Assembly (NCBI RefSeq): GCF_018636735.1
Contig: NZ_CP045200.1
Coordinates: 3,006,001-3,070,000, forward strand
Length of the DNA stretch: 64,000 nucleotides
Source of the DNA: Erythrobacter sp. 3-20A1M
GTDB lineage: Bacteria; Pseudomonadota; Alphaproteobacteria; Sphingomonadales; Sphingomonadaceae
Reading direction: 5' to 3'
Part shown: piece by piece, positions 1 through 8,720 of the stretch
Layout: each line of letters starts with the position of its first letter
Position numbering within the stretch: the stretch's first letter is position 1
Position numbers and translations under genes: made by a program
Notes under the pieces: generated by a model
Seen by the model: the letters and a program-made list of their open reading frames with translations, nothing else
The model's database searches: none
Told to the model about the DNA's origin: nothing

Positions 1-75
1 ACTCCGGTCGAGGGCGCCCGTCAACAGCCGTCGGATGGCGGGCTCGTCGTCGACGATCAAGACATCGCTACGCAT
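1..75 (-). CDS. kdpE: KdpE response regulator, N-terminal fragment
   Basis: First 25 codons of a gene that runs off the left edge. The translation MRSDVLIVDDEPAIRRLLTG is the opening beta strand and acidic pocket (DDE) of a response-regulator receiver domain. Its start codon overlaps the 3' end of kdpD by 8 bases, the usual kdpDE coupling. KdpE is the DNA-binding partner of the KdpD kinase and turns on the potassium-pump genes when potassium is scarce. The DNA-binding half lies outside the window, so identity rests on context and these 25 residues. Confidence 0.85.
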   Translation of the reverse strand, partial: MRSDVLIVDDEPAIRRLLTGALDRS

Positions 76-2707
76 CGGCCGCGGCCCCTCTCTTGGCGTT
101 AAGCGGCAGGCTGACGGCGAATATCGCGCCGCCCCCTTCGCGGTTATGCGCCGCGATAGTGCCGCCAACGGCCTCGGCGAAGTTCTTCGCGATCCACAGG
201 CCCAGGCCGGATCCGCCCGCCCGGTCGCTGCCTTCCAGCCGGTGGAAGCGCTCGAACAAGTCCGCGTGCTCGGCCGGGAGCCCGGGCCCGCGGTCGAGCA
301 CGCGGCACGTCGCTTCTCCTTCCTCGCAGGAGAGTTCCACCGTAACCGTGCTGTCCGACGGCGAGAATTTGAGCGCGTTGTCGAGCAGGTTGATCAGCAC
401 GTGGCGCAGGAGGAGTGGATCGCTGCGGATCAACGGACAATCCGTATCGACAGCGGTCCGGACCCGCGCGTCGGCGCGATCCTGGCGCAGGTCGCGCAGC
501 ACTGCCGTCACGATATCGGTAAGATCGACGCTCTCCCAGCTGGGTTCGATCGTCCCATGTTCGATCCGCGACGCTTCCAGCAGATCGTTGAGGAACCGCT
601 GGAGCCTGCGCGATTCGGTGCGCGCGATTCGCACTTCCTCGGCGAAGCTGCCTTCCGCCGGGATGGCTTCGGTCGCGGCGATGACCGCGGTCAGGGGGGT
701 ACGCAGGTCGTGGGCGATGCTGCCGAGCAACGCTCCGCGAAGCCGGTCACGCTCGCGCAGCGTGTCGACCTGGCGCGCTTGCGCTTCCAGTACGAGCCGT
801 TCGTGCGCGAGCGCGGTCTGGTCCACCAGCGAGGCGAGCAAGGTCGCGTCGTCGGGTCGGATGACCCGGCTTTCGAGGGGGCGTGCGATACCGAGAGCGC
901 CCATGATGCCCAGCGACGTCTTCAGCGGATGGAATTGCCAGTCGGACGCGTTGAGCGTGCCGGTATCGCGCCCCGCCGGCTCGCCCTTTTCCAGCGCCCA
1001 ATGCGCTGCCGCTTCCTCTACCATGTCGAGCGAGGGGTATTTCGCATTGCCGCGCACGAGCACTTGTCCGTCTTCCACGGTTACGACGATCGCCTCGACA
1101 TCGAGCAGGCCGGAAATCTCATCGCATGCCGTCTGCGCGGTTTCTTCCTTGGTGGAAAGGTAGCCCATCAGGCCGGCGAACCGCGCGAGCGCGGCATTCA
1201 GACGCGCGACGCCGGCATTGGTTTCCGCCTGGCGTCGTATACGCCCCGCCAGCGCACCGATGACCGCTGCAACCAATCCCAGCACCGCGAAGGTGATGAT
1301 ATCCTCCGTGCCGTAGATATCGAGCGTGTGATAGGGTTCGGTGAAGAAGAAGTTGTAGGCGAGGGCGGCCCAAACGGCAGCCCACAGCGCCCCGCTCATG
1401 CGTAGTTGCGTCGCCGCAAGGATCACGGGAACGAGCAGGACGAGATCGATCGCTCCCGCCGAAACCTGCCTGGGAAGGAACTGGAGAAGCCCTACCGTCG
1501 CCGCGACGAGGCCCAGCGCAATCAGCGGATCGCGATAGGGGTGGGCGTCGCGAACCCGATGGGGGCGTTCGTCGGCCTCATCCAGAGGCACGACATGCAC
1601 GGCCACGCCATGGGAGCGCCGGATCATGTCCTGTGCGATGGAGCCGTGACGCCATTCGAACCAGCGGCCGCGCCGGCTCTTTCCGATCACGATCTGGCTC
1701 GCCCGCAATTCCTTCGCGTGATCGATCAGCGCCTGGCCGATGTCTGTTGCGGCGACAGTCATCAACGATGCGCCGAGCGAGGAGGCGAGGGCGAGATTGT
1801 CCGCCAGTTGTTCGCGCTGGCTGCCGCGCACGGCGCGCGCACTGCCGCTTTCGACCACGACTGCCGTCCATGGGGCATGGAACATGTCGGCGATCCGCTT
1901 CGCCTGCCGCACGACACGCGCGCCACCCCTGCCCGGACTGACGGCGACCATCACCCGATCGCCGGCAACATCGCTGTCGCGTTCGCCGCTCATCTCCAGC
2001 TGTTCGGTCAGGCGGCGATCGACATTGCGCGCGGCGAAGCGCAACGCCATCTCGCGTAGCGCCGCAAGCTTCGTCGGCGTGAAGAAATTGGCCAGCGCCC
2101 GACCGGCGGTGTCGGGCAGATAGACCTTCCCTGCTTCAAGCCGCTCGATCAGCGCCTCGGGCGGCAAATCGACGACGATGATCTCGGCGTGATCGAGGAT
2201 GTTGTCGGGCACCGTTTCGCGCACTCGGACGTGGGTGAAACCAGCGACGACATCGTTCAGACTCTCGATATGCTGGATGTTGATCGTGGTCGCCACGTCG
2301 ATCCCGGCGACGAGAAGTTCGGCCACGTCCTGCCAGCGCTTGGGATGGCGGCAGCCGGGCGCGTTGGTATGGGCGAGCTCGTCTACCAGGATCAGTCCGG
2401 GCCGGCGCTCCAGCGCCGCGTCGATGGCGAATTCGTCCAGTCGGTGGCCCTGGTGCTCGATGGTCTGGCGGGGCAGCACTTCGAGCGGTTCGATCAGGGC
2501 TGCGGTTTCGCTGCGGCCATGGGTTTCCGCGACGCCGACCACGACATCGCCCCCCTCCGCCTGCCGCCGCGCCGCCTCCTGCAGCATGCGGTAGGTCTTC
2601 CCGACGCCCGGTGCCGCACCGAGATAGACGGTCAGCCGCCCGCGCTGCTCCTGCTTCGCCAGCCGGAGGAAGCGTTCGGCATCGTTCACGGGCGGCTGGT
2701 CGGTCAT
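68..2707 (-). CDS. kdpD: KdpD osmosensitive K+ channel sensor histidine kinase
   Basis: Membrane sensor kinase of 879 residues, the usual KdpD size. Domains in order: an N-terminal KdpD domain with a Walker A-like GAAPGVGKT at about residues 30-38; a universal-stress-like domain to about 370; four closely spaced membrane segments at about 390-490; a GAF-like region; then a histidine kinase core with the phosphoacceptor in AHDLRTPL (near residue 665) and N, G1 and G2 boxes (NLLDNALKFS, DRGPGLP, GSGLGLW). It phosphorylates KdpE in response to low potassium or turgor. Last full gene of the kdp operon, 15 bases after kdpC. Confidence 0.97.
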   Translation of the reverse strand: MTDQPPVNDAERFLRLAKQEQRGRLTVYLGAAPGVGKTYRMLQEAARRQAEGGDVVVGVAETHGRSETAALIEPLEVLPRQTIEHQGHRLDEFAIDAALERRPGLILVDELAHTNAPGCRHPKRWQDVAELLVAGIDVATTINIQHIESLNDVVAGFTHVRVRETVPDNILDHAEIIVVDLPPEALIERLEAGKVYLPDTAGRALANFFTPTKLAALREMALRFAARNVDRRLTEQLEMSGERDSDVAGDRVMVAVSPGRGGARVVRQAKRIADMFHAPWTAVVVESGSARAVRGSQREQLADNLALASSLGASLMTVAATDIGQALIDHAKELRASQIVIGKSRRGRWFEWRHGSIAQDMIRRSHGVAVHVVPLDEADERPHRVRDAHPYRDPLIALGLVAATVGLLQFLPRQVSAGAIDLVLLVPVILAATQLRMSGALWAAVWAALAYNFFFTEPYHTLDIYGTEDIITFAVLGLVAAVIGALAGRIRRQAETNAGVARLNAALARFAGLMGYLSTKEETAQTACDEISGLLDVEAIVVTVEDGQVLVRGNAKYPSLDMVEEAAAHWALEKGEPAGRDTGTLNASDWQFHPLKTSLGIMGALGIARPLESRVIRPDDATLLASLVDQTALAHERLVLEAQARQVDTLRERDRLRGALLGSIAHDLRTPLTAVIAATEAIPAEGSFAEEVRIARTESRRLQRFLNDLLEASRIEHGTIEPSWESVDLTDIVTAVLRDLRQDRADARVRTAVDTDCPLIRSDPLLLRHVLINLLDNALKFSPSDSTVTVELSCEEGEATCRVLDRGPGLPAEHADLFERFHRLEGSDRAGGSGLGLWIAKNFAEAVGGTIAAHNREGGGAIFAVSLPLNAKRGAAADA

Positions 2708-2722
2708 GGGCGTGATTCCCGT

Positions 2723-3277
2723 TTATGCCCCAAGACGATCGAGCGCCAGATTGAGTTCGAGCACATTCACGATCCGCTCCGGCGCGAACACCCCGCCAGG
2801 CGCGAAGGCAAGCGAGGTAACGAGATTGCGCACCTCGGCTTGCGGTAGGCCGCGTGCCTGCGCGACCCGGTCGACCTGGTAGAGCGCGCCGTCGAGCGAG
2901 ATATGCGGGTCGAGCCCGCCACCCGATGCCGCGACCAGATCCGCCGGAAGCGGGTTTGCGGACGTTGCGCCATATCGCGCGATGGTTTCCTGCGACCGGG
3001 CCGTCAGATCGTCGCTGGTCGGCGAGAGATTGCTGCCCGCCGCGCCCATCGCGTCGTAGTCGGCGGCAGAGGGGCGTGGCCAGAAATAACGCGGGGCCGT
3101 GAATTCCTGCGCAACCAGCGCACTGCCCACCGCGCGCCCTTCGACCTCCACGATGGAGCCGTCGGCGCGCCACGGTGTGACGGTCTGCGCGAAAGCCAGC
3201 ATCATGCCTGCGTAAGCCACCACACAGATGAGAATGGTAACCAGCCAGAGGCGGAGCGAGGGAAGAAGATAGTTCAT
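2723..3277 (-). CDS. kdpC: KdpC subunit of potassium-transporting ATPase
   Basis: A 184-residue protein beginning MNYLLPSLRLWLVTILICVV, with a single N-terminal membrane segment and the conserved periplasmic KdpC domain (EFTAPRYFWPRPSAADYD; SGGGLDPHIS; NVLELNLALD). KdpC stabilises the KdpFABC complex and raises its ATP affinity. The open frame extends upstream well into kdpA on the same strand, but this ATG has a good ribosome site (AAGGAA, 8 bases ahead) and matches the family start. It lies 26 bases after kdpA. Confidence 0.96.
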   Translation of the reverse strand: MNYLLPSLRLWLVTILICVVAYAGMMLAFAQTVTPWRADGSIVEVEGRAVGSALVAQEFTAPRYFWPRPSAADYDAMGAAGSNLSPTSDDLTARSQETIARYGATSANPLPADLVAASGGGLDPHISLDGALYQVDRVAQARGLPQAEVRNLVTSLAFAPGGVFAPERIVNVLELNLALDRLGA

Positions 3278-3303
3278 CGGTTGTGTTCCTTGTCTGGCAG
3301 GGA

Positions 3304-4962
3304 TCAGCGCATCATCGTGAGGTGTTCGGCGACGGGGCCGAGGGCGGCGGCGGGGAAGAAGGTCAGCGCACCGAAGATCAGGATGGTGATCAGCAGCATA
3401 ACCCCGAACGTGTTGCCCTCCACGCTGAGCGTGCCCGCGCTTTCCGCGCTTCGGCGCTTGGCCATCAGCGAACCCACGATGGCGAGCGGGACGATGATCG
3501 GCAGATAGCGCCCGATCAGCATTACGAGGCCGGTGGCGATGTTCCACGGCACGGTGTTGTCGCCCAGCCCCTCGAACCCGGAACCGTTGTTGGCCGCGGC
3601 CGAGCTGAATTCGTAGAGGATTTCGGAAAAGCCGTGCGCGCCGACATTGTTCAGCGTGCCTACGCCCCACGCCGTCGCCGCGAACAGCGCCGTGCCGCCC
3701 AGGATCAGCACCGGGTGGCTGATCAGCGCCAGCACCGCCAGCCGCATTTCGCGCCCCTCGACACGGTGGCCGAGATATTCGGGCGTTCGGCCCACCATCA
3801 TCCCCGCCACGAACACCGCAACGACGATGTAGAGGAACATGTTGATCATGCCCACGCCGACGCCGCCGAAGGTTTCGTTCAGCCACATGCCCGCCATCGG
3901 CACCAGACCGGTCAGCGGATTGAGGCTGTCGTGCATTGCGCCGACCGAGCCATTGCTGGTCGAGGTGGTCAGGACAGCCCAAAGCGGCCCCGTGGTGGCA
4001 CCGAGCCGCAGTTCCTTGCCTTCCAGATTACCGACATCCTGCAGCACCGGCAGCCCGGCAAAAGCCTGCGTCGGAGCCATTTCGAACCCGACCGCCGCGG
4101 TCACCTTCACCAGCAGCAGCACCGCCATCACGCCGAAGACCACGCCGGCGTGCTTCATGCGGCCGATGATGCGCCCGAACATCCAGACGCAGGCCATCGG
4201 GATCAGGATCAGCGCGATCATCTCGAACCCGTTCGACCAGAAATCGGGGTTTTCCAGCGGATGGGTCGAGTTCGGGCCGAAGAATCCGCCGCCATTGGTG
4301 CCCAGTTGCTTGATCGCGACGAAGGCCGCGGCCGGTCCGCGCGCGATCGTCTGGGCCACACCTTCCAGCGTGGTGACCTGCGCCGCGCCCTGCAGCGTCA
4401 TCGGCACTCCGGCGAGCGCGATGACGACTGCGACTATGATCGCCAGCGGGAGGAGGACGCAGAACGCGGCCCGCTGCACGTCAACGAAGAAGTTCCCCAT
4501 GTCGCGCTGGCCGCCGATCCCGCGCGCCAGCGCCGCAAGAGCGGCGATGCCGGTCGCCGCGGAGACGAATTGCAGCCACATCAGCCCGCCGAGCTGCGCG
4601 AGGTAACTCCAGGTGCTTTCGCCCGAATAATGCTGAAGGTTGGTGTTGGTGGTGAACGACACCGCGGTGTTGAAGACAAGATCGAGGCTCGCCGCACCCT
4701 GACCGTCAGGATTGAGCGGGAGGAGATGCTGCAGCGCGAGGAGGCCGAACACGAATACGAACATCACCGCGTTGAAGGCCAGCAGCGCGATCGAATACTG
4801 CTTCCAGTCCTGGGCCGGAGCGCCGCCGACAGCGCGGGCGAACAAGCCGTCGGCGCGGGCGAATTGCCCGCCGAACAGCTTCGCCATGTAGGTCCCGAGC
4901 GGCCAGGAAAGCAGCGCGGTGCCGCCGACGATCAGGATGACGGTAAGGATTGCGTTGAGCAT
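3304..4962 (-). CDS. kdpA: KdpA, potassium-binding channel subunit
   Basis: A 552-residue integral membrane protein with about ten hydrophobic segments. The four selectivity-filter loops of the KdpA/Trk superfamily are visible: SFTTNTN, LGTNGGGFFGPNS, STSNGSVGA and ANNGSGFEG. It is the high-affinity potassium channel subunit of the KdpFABC pump in the inner membrane. It starts 18 bases after kdpB with ribosome site AAAGGA. Its position after kdpB rather than before it is unusual. The sequence is full length with no visible defect. Confidence 0.97.
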   Translation of the reverse strand: MLNAILTVILIVGGTALLSWPLGTYMAKLFGGQFARADGLFARAVGGAPAQDWKQYSIALLAFNAVMFVFVFGLLALQHLLPLNPDGQGAASLDLVFNTAVSFTTNTNLQHYSGESTWSYLAQLGGLMWLQFVSAATGIAALAALARGIGGQRDMGNFFVDVQRAAFCVLLPLAIIVAVVIALAGVPMTLQGAAQVTTLEGVAQTIARGPAAAFVAIKQLGTNGGGFFGPNSTHPLENPDFWSNGFEMIALILIPMACVWMFGRIIGRMKHAGVVFGVMAVLLLVKVTAAVGFEMAPTQAFAGLPVLQDVGNLEGKELRLGATTGPLWAVLTTSTSNGSVGAMHDSLNPLTGLVPMAGMWLNETFGGVGVGMINMFLYIVVAVFVAGMMVGRTPEYLGHRVEGREMRLAVLALISHPVLILGGTALFAATAWGVGTLNNVGAHGFSEILYEFSSAAANNGSGFEGLGDNTVPWNIATGLVMLIGRYLPIIVPLAIVGSLMAKRRSAESAGTLSVEGNTFGVMLLITILIFGALTFFPAAALGPVAEHLTMMR

Positions 4963-4980
4963 GATTTATCCTTTCGCGGC

Positions 4981-6990
4981 TTACGCGAGGCCGAGGCCGG
5001 ACACGGCCAGATCGATGAGCTTGATGCCGATGAAGGGCGCCACCACGCCCCCCCCGCCATAGATGCCAAGGTTGCGCAGCAGCTGGCTGGCAGCGGGCAT
5101 GGGGCGATATTTCACGCCCTTCAGCGCCAGCGGCACCAGGAACGGGATGATCACGGCGTTGAAGATGATCGCCGACAGGATCGCGCTCGACGGGCTGGCG
5201 AGCCCCATGACGTTGAGCGCACCGAGCGAAGGATAGAGCACCACGAAGATCGCGGGCAGGATGGCGAAATATTTCGCGACATCGTTGGCGATCGAGAAGG
5301 TTGTCAGGCTGCCGCGCGTCATCAGCAACTGCTTGCCGATGCCCACGACCTCGATCAGCTTGGTCGGGTCGCTGTCGAGATCGACCATGTTGCCCGCCTC
5401 GCGAGCGGCCTGCGTACCGGTGTTCATAGCCACGCCGACGTCCGACTGGGCAAGCGCGGGGGCATCGTTGGTCCCGTCGCCGCACATAGCGACCAGCTTG
5501 CCCTCGGCCTGCTCCTTGCGGATGTAGGCGAGCTTGTCCTCCGGTGTCGCCTCGGCGAGGAAGTCGTCGACACCCGCCTCGGCGGCGATGGCGGCGGCTG
5601 TCAGCGGATTGTCGCCGGTGATCATGACGGTTCGGATGCCCATCCGGCGCAGTTCGACGAACCGCTCGCGAATGCCCGCCTTAATGATGTCCTTGAGATG
5701 GATCGCGCCGAGCAGACGCTCGTTCTCGACCACCGCCAATGGCGTGCCTCCGGCCTGCGCGATCCGATCGGTTATCGTCCTGAGCGCGGTGACCTTTTCT
5801 TCTGGGAAATCGTGCAGCTTCAGCACCGCATCCACGGCGCCTTTTCGGATCGTTCGCCCGGGAAGGTCGATGCCGCTGACGCGTGTCTGGGCGGAGAACG
5901 CGACCACCTCGCCATCCGGCGGCGCTTCCTCGCTACCCCCCGCAAGCGTGACAATGGAGCGCCCCTCTGGCGTGGTGTCGGCCAGGCTGGAAAGACGCGC
6001 CGCCGCGATCAGGTCGTTCTCCGCGACCCCCGGCAGCGCGACGAATTCGCTCGCCTGCCGATCGCCGATGGTGATGGTGCCCGTCTTGTCGAGTAGCAGG
6101 GTGCCGATATCGCCGGCAGCTTCGACCGCGCGACCCGACTTCGCCAGCACGTTGAAACGGATGAGACGGTCCATCCCCGCTATCCCGATGGCGGACAACA
6201 GTGCGGAAATAGTGGTCGGGATCAACGCTACGAACAGCGCGATCAGTACTGGTACCGCAATGGCTCCGTCGGCGAACGCAGCGAAGGCCGGCAGTGTGCC
6301 GACCGCGACCAGGAAGATCAGCGTCAACCCGGTCAGCAGAATGGTGAGCGCCAGCTCGTTCGGCGTCTTTTGCCGGCTGGCCCCTTCCACCAGCGCGATC
6401 ATCCGGTCGAGAAAGCCCGATCCCGGTTCGGCCGTGACCTTCACCTTGATCCGGTCGGAGATGACGGTGGTCCCGGCAGTGACCGCCGAACGGTCGCCAC
6501 CCGCCTCGCGAATGACCGGGGCGCTCTCGCCGGTAATCGCCGCCTCGTTGACCGAGGCCACGCCCCACACGACTTCGCCGTCGGCAGGGATCTGCTTCCC
6601 TTCCGAAACCAGCACGACATCGCCCATCCGCAGTTGCGACGCCGGTATCTCCTCGGTCGCGCCGCTCTTGCCGACGCGCAGCGCGACCAGGCTTTCCTTG
6701 GTATTGCGCAGCGATTGCGCCTGCGCCTTCCCACGTCCTTCGGCCAGCGCTTCGGCAAAGTTGCCGAACAGAACCGTCAGCCACAGCCAGAAAACGAGTT
6801 GCGCTTGGAACAGGACATCCACTTCTCCGGCGACGACGCTGCGTACGAGGATGACCGTAGCCGCCGCTGCAACCACCGCGGTGGTAAACATCACCGGGTT
6901 TCGCACCAGCGTTCGCGGATCGAGCTTGGTGAAGGATTCCCGGATGGCCGGAACGACGAGCGCCCGCTCGAACAGGGTCGCGCGCGTCAT
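4981..6990 (-). CDS. kdpB: KdpB, ATP-hydrolysing P-type ATPase subunit
   Basis: P-type ATPase of 669 residues, normal for KdpB. The TGES actuator motif is at residues 153-156. The phosphorylated aspartate is D301 in DKTGT. A nucleotide-binding domain follows, with [14 protein letters not shown] and the hinge [19 protein letters not shown]. Membrane helices are at about 35-80, 215-270 and the C terminus. It couples ATP hydrolysis to potassium import by KdpA. Its ATG overlaps the kdpF stop in a TAATG junction, so translation is probably coupled. It is the first large gene of the operon, preceding kdpA. Confidence 0.98.
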   Translation of the reverse strand: MTRATLFERALVVPAIRESFTKLDPRTLVRNPVMFTTAVVAAAATVILVRSVVAGEVDVLFQAQLVFWLWLTVLFGNFAEALAEGRGKAQAQSLRNTKESLVALRVGKSGATEEIPASQLRMGDVVLVSEGKQIPADGEVVWGVASVNEAAITGESAPVIREAGGDRSAVTAGTTVISDRIKVKVTAEPGSGFLDRMIALVEGASRQKTPNELALTILLTGLTLIFLVAVGTLPAFAAFADGAIAVPVLIALFVALIPTTISALLSAIGIAGMDRLIRFNVLAKSGRAVEAAGDIGTLLLDKTGTITIGDRQASEFVALPGVAENDLIAAARLSSLADTTPEGRSIVTLAGGSEEAPPDGEVVAFSAQTRVSGIDLPGRTIRKGAVDAVLKLHDFPEEKVTALRTITDRIAQAGGTPLAVVENERLLGAIHLKDIIKAGIRERFVELRRMGIRTVMITGDNPLTAAAIAAEAGVDDFLAEATPEDKLAYIRKEQAEGKLVAMCGDGTNDAPALAQSDVGVAMNTGTQAAREAGNMVDLDSDPTKLIEVVGIGKQLLMTRGSLTTFSIANDVAKYFAILPAIFVVLYPSLGALNVMGLASPSSAILSAIIFNAVIIPFLVPLALKGVKYRPMPAASQLLRNLGIYGGGGVVAPFIGIKLIDLAVSGLGLA

Positions 6991-7079
6991 TAGAAACGCT
7001 CCGGACGGATCAGGACCGCAGTGAGATAGGCCAGCAGTCCGAGGGCAACCAGGCCAACAAGGATGAGATCGAATGTCAT
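6990..7079 (-). CDS. kdpF: KdpF small membrane subunit
   Basis: A 29-residue single-helix protein, [20 protein letters not shown] followed by AVLIRPERF, matching the KdpF pattern of one hydrophobic helix ending in xxxPERF. KdpF is the lipid-like stabiliser of the Kdp complex. It is found by reading the stretch upstream of kdpB: the ATG has a strong ribosome site (GAAGGAG about 7 bases ahead), and the stop shares a base with the kdpB start (TAATG). As the promoter-proximal gene it marks the 5' end of the kdp operon. Confidence 0.9.
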   Translation of the reverse strand: MTFDLILVGLVALGLLAYLTAVLIRPERF

Positions 7080-7165
7080 GCGTGAAGCTCCTTCATTCAG
7101 GAGTTTCTTTGCGTCGGCGCGCCATGAAAAATCGCGGGGCGTTCGGGGGGTGGGGCATTAAATTT

Positions 7166-7213
7166 GCATGAAAATCGGGTTTGCGATGTCGCGATTTAAT
7201 ACGAATTTCATGC
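7166..7213. promoter_or_regulatory. Imperfect inverted repeat between kdpF and porin gene
   Basis: Two 12-base arms, GCATGAAAATCG at 7166-7177 and CGAATTTCATGC at 7202-7213, are reverse complements with one mismatch and flank an AT-rich spacer. They sit in the 232-base gap between divergent genes, 87-134 bases upstream of the kdpF start. This is a plausible KdpE operator or promoter region for kdpFBACDE, but no family consensus was matched, so the function is inferred. Confidence 0.45.
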
Positions 7214-7311
7214 CGCTGTGTGGCCATTCACATGGCGATTTTATGCCGATCGGTAGGATCGGGGTTCCCGTCTGGCGGTGATGTGCACCGTCGCACGACG
7301 AGGAGTTTCCA

Positions 7312-8222
7312 ATGCGATACCTGACCCTGGCCGCGCTTACCGCCGTGATTGCCGCCCCCTCCTATGCGCAGGACGGTGGGGGGCCCGCCGCTGTGGTCGC
7401 CGCCCCGCAATCCGAAGCAGAGCAGACGGACGAACCGGCTCCGTTGTCTGTGTCAGGCAGCGCGACCCTCATTTCCGATTATCGCTTCCGCGGCGTCTCC
7501 CAGACCGATCGCGGCATGGCGGTGCAGGGCGGCGTGACCCTCTCGCACCAAAGCGGTGTCTATGTCGGGGCATGGGGCTCCAACCTGGCCGGCTGGGGCA
7601 CGTTCGGCGGCCCGAACATGGAGCTCGACCTGATCGGCGGGGTGAAGGTGCCGGTCGGCGAGGGGGTGCTCGACACGGGACTGGTCTGGTACATGTATCC
7701 GGGCGGCGCACAGGCGAGCGACTTCGCCGAGCTCTTCGCACGATTGTCGGGCGATGTGGGTCCACTCTCGCTGATTGCAGGTGTGGCCTACGCCCCACGC
7801 CAGGAGTCGCTCGGCAAGGTCTATCTCACGGCGCGGCAGCCGCCGCCGGCCTGCCGGATGACCCGGGCGACAAGGAGAACAACCTCTATCTGTCGGGCGA
7901 TGCGGTCTATGGCGTGGCCGATACCCCGGTTAGCCTGAAGGCTCATATTGGCTACTCTGATGGTAATTCCGGCCTTGGCCCCAATGGCACCAGCATCACA
8001 CCTACGGGCAGCTATTTCGACTGGATGCTCGGCGCGGACGTAATACCGGTCCGGGGGCTGACGGTGTCGCTAGCGTATGTCAACACCGACATCTCGGCTG
8101 CGGACAGCGCCTATCTCCAACCCTATTTTTCGCGCGGGCAAGACGGAACGGGTTCGATTGCCGGCTCTGCCGTGGTGGCGTCCATAACCGCCTCCTTTAA
8201 TCGCGGCGACCGGGCGCGGTAA
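7312..8222 (+). pseudogene. TorF-type putative porin, broken by a frameshift
   Basis: The first frame gives a signal peptide (MRYLTLAALTAVIAAPSYAQ) and an outer-membrane beta-barrel start (SGSATLISDYRFRGVSQTDR, typical of the TIGR02001/TorF family) up to LGKVYLT near 7829. The coding sense then continues in the neighbouring frame (GAAAAAGLPDDPGDKENNLY, then LSGDAVYGVADTPVSLKAHI) to a stop at 8222, ending in a barrel-like C terminus. Adding one G at about 7830 (CTCACG-GCG) would restore about 303 residues. Unrepaired, the first frame ends at 7938 with a 208-residue nonsense-tailed product. Ribosome site GAGGAG precedes the ATG. This is either a recent mutation or a sequencing error. Confidence 0.75.
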
Positions 8223-8244
8223 GATCACCCTTGGTCGCACCGGG

Positions 8245-8613
8245 TCAAGGATCGACAAAAGCGGCCAGTTCTTCGGGAGCGCCGGACGGGAACGTGCGCT
8301 TCAGGTGCTCGAGAAACGCCGACACACGGGCACTCAGCCGCCCGCGCGGACGATCGCCGCCGGATGCGATCTCGGCAGTGGTTTCCTCCAACTCGGTGAG
8401 CAGCCTGCCGCCGCGCTCGAACAGCGCACGGCCCTCTTCGGTAAGCTTCAGATCACGCGGTCCACGTTCAAACAGACGCAGATCGAGGCTCGCCTCCAGG
8501 TCGGCCACGCGGCGGGACAGTGTCGCCTTGGGTCGCCCGGTCGCGCGGGCAGCCCTTCCGAAACCGCCGTAACGGGCGACGAGCGTGAAATCGGCAAGAG
8601 CGAGCAGATCCAT
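8245..8613 (-). CDS. LysR-type regulator lacking its effector domain (internal deletion)
   Basis: A 122-residue protein. Residues 1-60 are a clear LysR winged helix-turn-helix (FTLVARYGGFGRAARATG, then KATLSRRVADLEASLDLRLF), and the linker helix runs to PRGRL near 95. A normal LysR protein would then have about 180 residues of inducer-binding domain. Here the text jumps straight to SARVSAFLEHLKRTFPSG, which looks like the last helix of a LysR protein. The frame is open, so this reads as an in-frame internal deletion. It lies divergent from the NmrA-like gene, the usual place for its regulator. Any product could bind DNA but not sense a ligand. Confidence 0.75.
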   Translation of the reverse strand: MDLLALADFTLVARYGGFGRAARATGRPKATLSRRVADLEASLDLRLFERGPRDLKLTEEGRALFERGGRLLTELEETTAEIASGGDRPRGRLSARVSAFLEHLKRTFPSGAPEELAAFVDP

Positions 8614-8643
8614 ATCGTTCCACCAGATAGACAGTGCGTGCAG

Positions 8644-8658
8644 ATATAGCGGCTATTT
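8644..8658. promoter_or_regulatory. LysR-box-like inverted repeat
   Basis: ATATAGC-G-GCTATTT (six of seven positions pair) lies between the divergent LysR and NmrA-like genes, about 30 bases upstream of the LysR start and about 60 upstream of the NmrA-like ATG. Short dyads with this spacing are typical LysR operators. Assignment is by position and symmetry only. Confidence 0.4.
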
Positions 8659-8720
8659 GCACATTCGTGGATCACTAATTTGGGAAATGCCAAACGGCTC
8701 AACCCAAAGGAGTGAAGACC

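Noticed and set aside
3283-6096. Long plus-strand open frame (937 codons) opposite kdpA and kdpB
   Set aside because: It mirrors the codon pattern of the real minus-strand genes; the translation is full of R, H, D and Q with no domain. High-GC genomes produce such shadows.
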